A stretch of DNA of 64,000 nt from Ptychodera flava. Taxonomy: Eukaryota > Hemichordata > Enteropneusta > Ptychoderidae. Shown here in pieces: positions 21,134 through 32,900 of this stretch. The stretch's first letter is position 1. Each line of letters starts with the position of its first letter. The stretch lies in the NCBI RefSeq assembly GCF_041260155.1, contig NC_091934.1, forward strand, positions 43,512,398 to 43,576,397, written 5' to 3'. The translations under genes and the position numbers were made by a program. The notes below the pieces were generated by a model. That model was not told the origin of the DNA and did no database searches. It worked only from the letters and a program-made list of their open reading frames with translations.

Positions 21134-23935
21134 GTGTATTAATGTAGATATGTTCAATACATTTTACTACAATATCTAGTTTGAAGTCTGTTCATTTTTT
21201 CAACCATTTTTAAAGACTCACAGTGTTCTTCGTTCCTGCAAGGCTAGTCTTCTCAATTTTTAGCTCTCGGAATTGATTGAGCTTAGTAAGATAAAGCTTT
21301 AAAAGTGTTTGTTGGCTTGTTACACGAGATGATACACTATATTCTTAGTAGAGTTCATACAAAATCATGTTCGATATTCTTACAGCGCTTGTTTTCTTCA
21401 CCCACACCTGGCTAGAACTAATTTCTGAAAACTGCGTTTATCAGACTTACAGAGGTTAAAAGACAATTATAGATGGAAATAACTTAAGTGTATTACCAAA
21501 TGCCATTGATTCACCATCATAAAGATGACATTCGTTTCTGCTTGTTCAGTACAAGACACAATGGCAATGGCAATGGCAGCCCGTCCATTTCCTGCCGAAT
21601 ATTTCACCACTTTTTGACCTTTTTGTGATGATCTTTGTGTCTCAAAGTACGAGACTACACACAGGGTGGTACATAGTTTGCTTATTTCCTTGACTTGCGA
21701 TAAGGAATGCAAAAACAGTCATCACATTGTCATTTTCTTGGCATTTTTACAAAGACTCTATTTCGTAAAGGGTATATCGAAAAAGGGTAGTCTTGAAACT
21801 ATGTTCTATCTCAAGAAAAGGGGCAAGATTTCTTTATTTCATTAATGTTTTACAAATGAACATTTTAGAAATATATATCATAGCACATTTTCATAGCTTT
21901 ATCAGCAACTCTTAATGTTTTACAAACGAACATTTTAGAAATATATATCATAGCACAATTTCATAGCTTTATCAGCGACTCAATGGTTTCCTCATACAAC
22001 CTGATAGTAAGTTTGAGAGGAGTGGATCATTAATTTTCGTTGAAAACAAATGACAATGCTTTAGTCTAATCATGATTGACGGTTAAAGTTCATTGAGAAT
22101 AAGCAGTATTGCCCTACGATGTAAACATAAAAATGAAATCGGAAAATGGCATTTTTATCATGTTTTTATTATATTTGCCGCTGCTCAAAACAATAAAATT
22201 CGAAAATGAAATATTGTGACTGTAAATGTTCTGTTTTAAATGAGGCTGTTTGAAAGGTTAAAGATGGCAAACTGACTTCTTTAAATCTAAATTAAATGAA
22301 CGAGTTGAACCAGTACTTCCGTTGCCAATTCGCCCACTTGCGGAGCGAGATGTCCCGGAATAAGTTAAATTGATGATTCCAAGATTATGATGCTGCCAGT
22401 GTACAAGAAGCTTTTATCCATGCAGCCGACAACTACGAACTCTCTTGACGTTGTGCATATTTATCGTATACGGCTAATTCCATGAAAAGATTAAAATTGA
22501 ATGTTGGAATAAATTTATGGGCGTCAGAATAGAATAAGAATCTTTGTAAAATATACGTAGGACAATTTGTTTTAGACTTTTCCATTAGGCCATTTAGCCT
22601 TGCAATTGGTTTGGATATAGACGTGATCTTTTGGTCAGAAAATGTTAATCTTTTCCATTCAAATTGTTAGGGTTTACAAAATGCTATACCATGACACTGT
22701 ACCACCACCGATGATCAAATACTTTCAACGTTAATGTTTGAGAACCATTGCACTTTTGTCTGTAAATCTGAAACCCGTCATAATGGTTATGGTTTATATT
22801 TAGAAAATAAAGGTACCTGAATTCACACTATCATTTTCTCTGTTTTCCTTTATTCTCTTTATAACACACCTCTATAATCAAAAACTGTAGAATCACAATA
22901 TTTTACCAAGGTGTGATATATAATGTCAAAACGAAAATCATGGTCTTTTCACATTATTCTTTGATTTTGAAAAGATCAACTTTTAGTGAAACTGTCATTC
23001 TCGCTGAGTCTTTTACTTAAAGTTGAAGTCGAAATCATCACATTTCAGAGAGTTAAGGAGTGATGTTACCCTGAACCACTGCTTTGAGTTTGGACTTTGC
23101 TCACATTTTCAACACAGGGCTCACTTTAATGAGGGCAGTCGGATTATCACCGTAAAGTGTACAGCCATCAAATTCTGTGAAAATAAAATGAGCAAAGAGA
23201 AACAAGGAAGAAATTCTGTGACTTTCCGGTTTGGTTGACAGATATGCTATGAAGATTTAGTATCCAGCCAGACATTTGTAGATAGCAGTTTTTGGGGCAG
23301 GGGTGATATGTGCGGCGATTTCTTTCCATATGGAAGACCCTGTAAGTTCAACCTTTTCACATTGCCGTTAACATCACCTACAGCTTCAAATTTAGCAAAG
23401 ACAGACACCTAAGGGATCGGCACTCCATACTTGCAATGCACCTACATAGTGCACTTTGTACTGTTGCTTTTGTATGCAATATCTATCTGCCATACTTATC
23501 ACGCCTTTACTTCTGATAACGATTGTCCCGTAGCGTTATGACCCTAAGGTCGTACTGCTAGGATAAAGGTCGTAGTTCAGATGTCTTTTGTATTTCTCTA
23601 CAAGTTTTTATACCTCTCATTCTGATATTTCCTATATTTTAAATCCATCCTACCAGTGAATATCATGTTTCCTGAAAATTTGCGAAACTAAAATTGGGTA
23701 AGTCACATGACTTAATTGGGCCATGACCTCTTATCCGATTCGACCTCGTCAGGTGGGACCTACGCCATAGCATAGACTACCCAGTAGGTCGACGTGAACT
23801 ATCCAAACGGAGTTACAAGCTGATCAAGTCCCCTCCTTGTACCGGAGCTTTCTTGAAAGGAACAAAGTGTTGACATATAACTATCGATACGAAATTTTCG
23901 AGTCACGGTAGCGTTATTCCACCTGTGTTCTCAAA
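21134..23935. other. intergenic AT-rich stretch
   Basis: No coding exon could be supported. It contains one tandem duplication (21843-21980). The remainder is AT-rich sequence without recognisable domains. Confidence 0.5.
21843..21980 (+). repeat. tandem duplication of ~69 bp, two copies
   Basis: Two adjacent copies of a unit starting TTAATGTTTTACAAA and ending TTTATCAGC, differing at a few bases. Confidence 0.9.
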
Positions 23936-23974
23936 ATGACTGGTTTTATTACCGGGTACAAAACTTCACTGAAG
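23936..23974 (+). CDS. TNFR-like gene 1, proposed first coding exon
   Basis: ATG in a TCAAAATGA context encodes MTGFITGYKTSLK and ends in phase 0 at donor GAAG|GTAGGT. Joined to the next exon it gives a basic n-region plus hydrophobic core, a credible signal peptide. It was chosen because the 25238 exon alone has only a short methionine-rich hydrophobic start. Moderate support only. Confidence 0.45.
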
Positions 23975-26900
23975 GTAGGTACAGTATGAATTATTGTGCA
24001 AGTCACAAGATAATAACATATCAGGACAGTGCAATATAATCGTAAATATCTTCCTTGACATAAATGTTCCAATTAGCGTCATAGTGATAATTTTAGTCCT
24101 ACTAGCATGTATTGTATGACTTAAATAGCAAGGATTTGTGAAAAGTACAGGGTTTGGTACCTATACTTGGATAACCCTTGAAAGACAGATTAGATATTAA
24201 ATCATTCTATACACACGTATTGATACCCTCCGTCAACAACATTTTGATTTGAAATCCAGCAAGTGCGCTTGTTTGTATGTATAAAAACACTTGTAAAGAA
24301 TACATAATTGAAATTCTGTGACTATAGAGGAGCTGATTATTATTAGTTTATCTCTGAGCAAATTGACTAACTTATAACTTTCAAAGTAGAACAATAGACC
24401 AAAATCACATAAGTAGTCAATGTCAACTACTACGAATACTAGAATCAGCGATTGAGAGCTGCCCCTTTAGGTTATATGTTGGTATACAAGCATGCATGGG
24501 ACTGTTTCTGTGTGAAGATTTGGCTTACATATTGGCATAACTTTGATACGGCTCATATTTGACTTTGAACTTCATGTTAGTATAAACAAAGGGTGTGTGA
24601 TTGTTTAACAGCCCAAATGTTTTATCAGAGAGTATGTGCTGATATTGCGACGATCGAACTGAACTGCAGATCCTGGCATTGGACTGTATGAATAAAGCAT
24701 TTTAATCAGAGATAGTGCTATGATACCGTGTTTTGTCACGGTACATATATCACGTTATTGACAGAACTTAATATGCAGGCACTCTCCACTATACACATTG
24801 CCCCTCTGACTTTCAAGGGTATCATGTAGCATGTCTCCTTCAAATTCTTTCCCGATTTTTTCAGTCTAAACCATTGTTAAAGGTATCGTTCCGCTATGGA
24901 GGGTCTATCGTGAATTCTCAGTGAAATCTAAGAACAATGACTCCATGCCCTCGACCCTTACCCCTTTCTTTGTAGTTGAACCTAAGGTGTCAGAGCTATT
25001 TATAGACCTCCCACCACAAGGTAGTTTATAAGCATGGGCTCTACGCAAGGCATAACAACATGCGTTGGTTTATAGTTTTGGGTCATTGTATGTTGCATTT
25101 TCGTGTAATACGTATATATTTGTAATAGTTATAGTTTGATGATATTTTCTGGGCGATATCTTTACTTCACAAAGTGCCTTGGCGCTATGATCAGGCAAGT
25201 GCTTTTTTTCTTATGTCTCTTGTTAATATAATAATAGGTCTCATACATCATGGTGTGCATGGTCATGCAAATATTAGCATCGGACGACAATTTACCTGGA
25301 GAAATTTGCCACACGGGCGCTGAAAACAAGTACCGACAGAGCTTGGTGTTTGTTGACGGTGTAAAAAGATGCTGCGATTCCTGTCAAAAAGGTGAGAAAC
25401 AAAATTTACAGTTCTTTAGACTTTTATATGGATGTTAGTTTTATATCGCCCGGTTCCGCCTGTACCTGCGCACCAGGGATACCTAACCACTAAATTTGGC
25501 TATTCAAGAAGTGCATATCAGTATCGTGTTAAAAGACTGACAATAAAACCAAACTCTTTTTCTGCATTTCAATTATTTTACATGATATTGAACTTGATCG
25601 ATGTCAAATACACATTTAATCACATGAGTTGAATTGGTTAGAGTGGCGGGGCAATTACTATATACTGAACATTATAACCCATCGCTCACTAAGATTGGGA
25701 GACTGAAGAATGTTTAACGTAATTCAACAGAATACCTTAACCTAAATATCTAACTCCTGTGCTCAATGTAACTTGTACTTTCAAAACCTGTATAAAAGGA
25801 CGTTCTGGTTAGCTTCCCGGTGTCACGCTGTGGATACTGGTGTTTGTGTGCAAATTGGATAAAACTATTCAAACACTGAATAACAATGTCACAAGACAAA
25901 AAAGGACAGAAAAAATATCAATTCGAAAGAAGGTTGTGACAAGGATGAAATATTTATCAAACTTTACTGCACAGCTGACCTTCATTTGAACACTGTAATC
26001 AATAATACTGTGACATTGCACATTAGAAATCCTAATGAAACGAGATGCGTTTACAAAATGTCAAAATTGAAGTGTACACAACCGAAAAGAAAGATCTGCT
26101 TTGTATAGAATTATCTTAAACTTGACCTTAAACTTGAACCTTGTAGGAGATACATGAAGGAAGTGTGTGATATTGACAAACCACACACAACGACGTGTTT
26201 TGAATGTCACTATGGAACGTACACAGACCTTCCAAATCTGAGAGAAAGTTGTATGCCACATGTTCGCTGTGACTACACCAAACACATGGTGGTGAAAATT
26301 CCAGGTTCCAGAATCAGAGATTACGTATGCGAATGTGAACCTGGGTACTATGAATTAAATAGTGGACTTTGCAAGCCATGGACTAAATGTCCGAAGGGAA
26401 GTGGTGTTGTAAAACCAGGTAACTTTCAGTTTTGTCCATGAAAGCAAGTAAGAAATACACACTTATTTTGAATATGTTGCACTATTAGAACAGAATTTGT
26501 TACTTTGAATTGCCAAGCGTTTGAATCCTGATAATTGAAAGTTCTGACATAGAAGGCACAAATTACACGATTAGTAAATTCAAACATTTGTAGCCTTCTG
26601 GGTACTTGAAAAATTGAAATCCTAAATCCACATGCTTGCAATGCAAAACCAGAAAAAATATCAAATCTTAGAAGTTCAACGAGAAGGAGAAATGCGCATC
26701 TTGATGTCCCAATCACCCAGTCCCACGATCATGGTCTATTCCTAAATTGGGATGGACACTTTTTAAGCAATTTCAAAGACAACAAACATAGTTTGAGGGC
26801 GTGTGTACATATCCAAATTACATGCTATTTCGCCAGAAGACATATTCTTACCTACCAATGCTTTATCACAACACAACCATTCAGTTTTCAGTGCAACATT

Positions 26901-29900
26901 ACATCTGATCTTACCCTAGACCACTTTTGTTGTGAACACATTTTATATTCATATTTTGTCAGGAGACTCACAACATGACTTAGAATGCCGAGTGTGCCCG
27001 AATGGGACATTTGCAAACGAATTTGACCGGATAGCAGAGTGCTTGCCGCATCGAAAGTAGGTAGTTTTGGGATATTGTTACTAATTTTTGCTTGGAAAAG
27101 AATGTCCAGACGGAGGAAGATATCTAATAGATTGCAAACTTCATTTTATCCTGAGATAAAACTTCAGTAGGATACTACCACTCAATTCTCTTTAAAAACT
27201 TAAAACTTCATGACACACAAAGAACACTCATAGACACCATTGTTCTGATCGGACACTGCCTCCGCATTTTTGCTTTTCCTACCACAGAGAAAATAGAATT
27301 CTAACATTAACTAAAATATTACAGAGGAACGATATCTTGAAAGTCAAATAAAACTTTCGCTGTACTGCTGACCTGTGTTTGCAGTTTTCGGATATCCCCT
27401 GGCTCACTGACTCAACTTTGTAGCTGTAAAAATGATATATTTGCTGCCATAATTCCAAAATACAAGTGGGGCAATTTGTGCTTTAATACTGCTCGGTGTC
27501 ATTCTTGTGGAGATATATTCATGTGTAAATTATATAATATGACCAATGTTCGTCATATTATCCAAATGAATAAAGGAAAAGTAGTACTTCCACACATGGA
27601 TTGTGCCTAAGTTTTAAAAAATACTCGACAACCGAATGAGATATTAGGAACGATATGATTTTTCACTGACACGTGTCATATTGTATGCTTCACTGTTAAA
27701 TAGCTGTGAAAGTGAAGGCTTGGTAACAGTAAAGAATGGAACGAACTCGGAAGACGCGGTATGCGAAGCGCCATCGACGACAACAGTTTCTGCAGGTATA
27801 GTCATGGCAACATGATTGTCGATCGACATTATTTTACCAACACTCCAGTCCTAAATCCCTGCTTCTCTTATTACTTTGTGTTGACACTGACTATTTACTT
27901 GTTGTCAGTCTTTTAACGCCTTAAAGTTGAATCCAGTTAATCTATCTGTTAAGAGTTAAAGTTGATGAAAACCTCTTAATATTTCTTTTAATCGACAAGA
28001 TAAAAATTTGAAAATATAAAAGACAACATGGCGGGAAACACCTCTTATTTAATTGAGGAATGGCTTATGATTCAAATACGTTGGCCTATTCATGAGTGAC
28101 AATCAATATTTCAATACAGTTTTGTTGTCATTATGTAGCCAGTACTTTTCTACGCTGCTGCTGGTCTGGACTCATTTTCAACCTTCTGCAGCGAATGAAG
28201 TTTTCCGTGTCTTATGTTTGTGATAAACCAAAAAGGAATGTTTCCCACAAGTTAACTCAGGATGAAACAGCTATTTTTGAATTTCGAAAATTCGTTAATT
28301 TTGGTTAATAGTTTCACTTTGACGTTAACCCCTACTTTTTATTCCTGGTTACAAAGACAGTTGTTTAAAGTTTTCTTAAGGAATTTTTGAGGAAAAGTTT
28401 TTATTTCTGTTTCAGAACACTCAGTACCTTATTGTCTATTGTTGTTTTATTTCTTTTTCTCAAGGGATTTATTCTTTAACTCTGGTACCATCTTATCAGA
28501 TCGACGTATATATCTAGGAGTTATAGTCTCTGTCATATTATTTTGCCTGGTTATTTGTGGCTTTGTCATCGGAAGATGTATTTGTCAACGATATCGCTCA
28601 AGTCAAGGTATCTAATAAAAATGTCTTTGTCAGTATTCTAGAAACATCGTTTCATAACACAAATGGTTTCAGTCGTGTTTAAGTTATCATGAGATATGTA
28701 AGTTTTAGTTCATTGCATTAGATAAGCAAACAAAAGAAGTTCATAATGCAAAGTTTATTTTGATTGTAATTGAGCTCTAAACTGATGTGACTGCCATCAC
28801 TTAAAATTTTGAATTTCATTTGACAAACAATTATATTCGTATTTAAAAACAGTGACACTAAAGTGTGTTTTCATTGTGTACACAGGAAACAGACCTGCTT
28901 GTGTGCCGGCGATAGAGGGCGACGGTATGTCAGATACGGATACCCTGCCACCTGGTGCTGAAGCCGCTAAGTAAGGAGAAATTTCTTGATCCGCCAAATC
29001 AAATTCGGTTTACACCTGCTGAGTGAAACAAGTAATCATTTAGTCTACAATCTGACCGTGTGTTTAGACTCTGCGAACCTAAAGCTGCAATATTTATAGC
29101 ACGCTCTTGATATTTTGCCGTGGTGACATAGGGACACCACTTGCAACAAACTAGTCGTAAGTTAAATAATCGTAACTGACCTTAGGAAAACTGACAGAGT
29201 AACGACCCACGCTAAATAATAATACAATTTATGATTGATTGCATGTGGAATCCATCCTTGCCTCTCAATGTCATCAGGGTGGCAGTGCTTTAATGTGCAA
29301 TATTTTGCAATGTTTGCTCAAAGTCCATAAATTAGGGACTGGACATAAATTACAGGGGGGAGGGGTGGGCCGGTGTTTTTCGAAAAACAGCTGCGTCAAA
29401 AATAGTGACCCTTCAAAAGTTCATGCACAAAAATTAGTGACCGCCCCCCTTATCCGTGCATGAAAATAAGTGACCCTCCCCTGTTACTCAATACCCCCAA
29501 ACAAACCCGCAGTGTGTTCAAGACCCCCTTCTGACTTGCTATACTTTTTAAATCGCCATCCCGAAGGGAAGGCTAAATGTGGCCGATATAACGCGTTGTC
29601 CAAAAACTATCAAATCATATGTGTGATAATTCATGTAAATGTACTTCGCTTGAAGTGGCAGGTAAAAAGTGCATGCCTGTACAAAAAATGTAATTTTAAA
29701 TTTCATCGATATAATGTTTATTCACTATACATGGTAGTCGACTATTAGAAAACTATGGACGTGTATTTTCCAGTATAAAACGAGCAATATCTGTTCATCT
29801 ATAGATGTTTAATAACTGATATAGGTATACTTGATTAGCATGGGTTGTTTACAAGTTCACATGTGAAAAGATATTTGATTTTGGAATTTCACTCAAAATG

Positions 29901-32900
29901 TTGATCCACTATACATAGGAGTCTACGACAAAACTCTAAAAAAAATTTTTTAGAATTAAAAATATGCAATATTTGTGCATATATGGACCCTGAATAATTG
30001 ACATAATTATGCTTGATTAGAAGATCTGTGTACAATAACTTTGTTTTTGGAATTTCGCATAAAATGTTGATCCATTATACATTGCAGTCTATGACGAAAC
30101 TATGAATAATTTTTTTAAAATACAAAACTTGGTATTAAGGGCGAATGGTTCATCAGCCAGACTGTGCCCACGAATAATACAATTTTGGGACCAATCCTGA
30201 CGGGTGTAGCATGCTAGCAGGGTACGCTTACCCATTCCGGACACCTGGTACCACCACTAATTATCAGTGGTTCAGGATGGTCCTACTCAAATTTGTATAT
30301 CACTATTGTCCCATGGACATGGTAATATATTACCTTGAATGGAAACGATTATTGGACCAGTTTTATGTCATATTGGCAAATCTGTGTATTTAAGTATGCT
30401 TGATTATTGATATTTATGGTCTTGATTAGACTAGAGTGGTTACAAGTCCATGTGTGTGCAAGAAATTTGATTTTTGAATTTCACCGAAATGTTGATTCAC
30501 TACACATGACAGTCTGTGATGAAATCCTATGAATATTTTTTTTAAACACAAAAATAGGAAAATCTGTGCATTTATGTACACTCAATTATTGGTACTTATG
30601 TTCATGATTAGACTAGAGTGGTTTCAAGTCAATGGTTGTGCAAGAAATTTGATTTTGGTATATCACTTAAATGTCGATTCACTATACGTGGCAGTCTATT
30701 GTGAAACTATTAATAATTTTTTTCCAATACGAAACTAGGTAAATCAGTGCATTAATGTACACTTGATTATTGGTATTAATGTTCATGATTAGACTAGAAT
30801 GCTTTCAAGTCAATGGTTGGGCAAGAACTTTGATTTGGGAATTTCACACCAAATGTTGATTCATTATACATGGCAGTCTATGATGAAACCCTATGAATAA
30901 TTTTTTTCCAATACAAAAATAGGAAAATCTGTGCATTTATGTACACTCAATTATTGGTATCAATGTTCATGATAAGAGTAGAGTGGTTTCAAGTCAATGG
31001 TTGTGCAAGAAATTTGATTTTGGAATTTCACCGAAATGTTGATTCATTATACATGGCAGTCTATGATGAAACCCTATTAACAATTTTTTTCCAATACAAA
31101 AATAGGAAAATATGTGCATTTATGTACACTCGATTATTGGTATTAATGTTCATGATTAGAGTAGAGTGGTTTCAAGTCAATGGTTGTGCAAGAAATTTGA
31201 TTTTGGAATTTCACCGAAATGTCCATTCACTATACATGGCAGTCTATGATGAAACTATGAATAATTTTTTTCCAATACAAAACTAGGTAAATCTGTGCAT
31301 TTATGTACACTTGATTATTGGTATTAATGTTCATGATTAGAGTAGAGTGGTTTCAAGTCAATGAGTATGCAAGAAATTTGATTTTGGAATTTCACTGAAA
31401 TGTTGATTCACAATACATGACAGTCTACGATGAAACTATGAATACTTTTTTCCAATACAAAACTAGGTAAACCTTTGCATTTATGTACACCTAATTATTA
31501 GTATTAATGTTCATGATTAGAGTAGAGTGGTTTCAAGTCAATGGGTATGCAAGAAATTTGATTTTGGAATTTCACTGAAATGTTGATTCACAATACATGA
31601 CAGTCTACGATGAAACTATGAATACTTTTTTCCAATACAAAACTAGGTAAACCTTTGCATTTATGTACACCTAATTATTAGTATTAATATTCATGATTAG
31701 ACTAGAGTGGTTTCAAGTCAATGGTTGTGCAAGAAATTTGATTTTGGAATTTCACCAAAATGTTGATTCACTATACATTGTAGGCTATAAGGAAACTACA
31801 AATAACTCATAGGTTATCTGATCCTAAATTGTTATTCAAAAGTTGTTCGACCTGAAGCTTCCAGTTGTTACTGATGACACTATGCACTATTCTGAATAGT
31901 TTGTATTCTGTCAATGTCCTCAAAAAATAAAAAATGTACATACAGCGACATGAACGTTTGACACCGACCTACACCCAATGTATTGTCAATGGGAGAATGA
32001 TATCAAATAAGTGATCTCCCAAATTTTTATTGAAAGAGTCATTATAGGGGACAGTTATGCACAATAGAGGAGTTGAATAAGTAGAAATCATGACAACTTA
32101 AATCAATGTGGCTGCTTGGATCATCAATACATTGTTTATTATACCTGAAATTTGCGCCCGAAGGGCGCGCCGAAAATGGAAATGGCAGAAATTGAAAGTG
32201 CCAGGAGGTATTTTTTCTTTTTTCAGTATTCCATATTCTTCAATATGTGCACATGCAATTTCAGCTTTGATGCATGAAAAAAGGTGACCCTCCCCCATAG
32301 GCTTGCACAAAATTTTATGACCCTTCAAAAATGCTTGCGCGAAAAATGGCGACCCACCCAAAAAAAACACCGGCCCACCCCCACACCCCCCCCTGTAATT
32401 TATGTCCAGTCCCTTAATCAAGAGCACTATTCGTAATTGTGGGTTTACACAGCCTGGAATGCATAACCAAAATTTGGCTCAGTCAAAACAACATGTCAAT
32501 AAGCGAAATCACTGTGATTTCCTACTTGAGAAGATAAATCTGCAGCATGATTCAATTTAGCTTTCATTACCATCGAATTGATCCTCTTATTTTTTTAAGC
32601 AAAGAATATTGTTCTCCCCTTGCAGTTTTCTTGCCCTCAGCTTTCCAATAACAATTTTACATTGATTTTTCTTTTTCAGTGAAATAGTAAACAATAAACC
32701 TGACAAAGTGTTATATTACTGTTGGAAATCTGACAGAAATTTATTCGTCCTGCTGAGAAAAGTTTTTTTGCAACCATTTGTATGCACTTCGTCGAATTTG
32801 CGCTCTCGTTTGTGCAAACGCATTTTCCTGGTTTGCGTATGCGCCCATCATTGTCTCAAGCATCAGTGTCGGCATGCTCCGCTAGAATACTGTGTATGTT

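Noticed and set aside
13350-25391. A single chimeric receptor gene joining the REJ/GPS exons to the TNFR exons
   Set aside because: Phases would fit (13456 to 25238), but the joined sequence does not complete a GPS motif. A proper start exon with signal-peptide character was found at 23936 in the right phase.
30529-31286. Repeated ORFs beginning MYTQLLV
   Set aside because: Chance frames in the 180 bp satellite; the repeat unit explains them fully.
32680-32707. Possible small exon NEIVNNKPDK
   Set aside because: Good acceptor, but a weak donor and a phase that does not fit the next exon.
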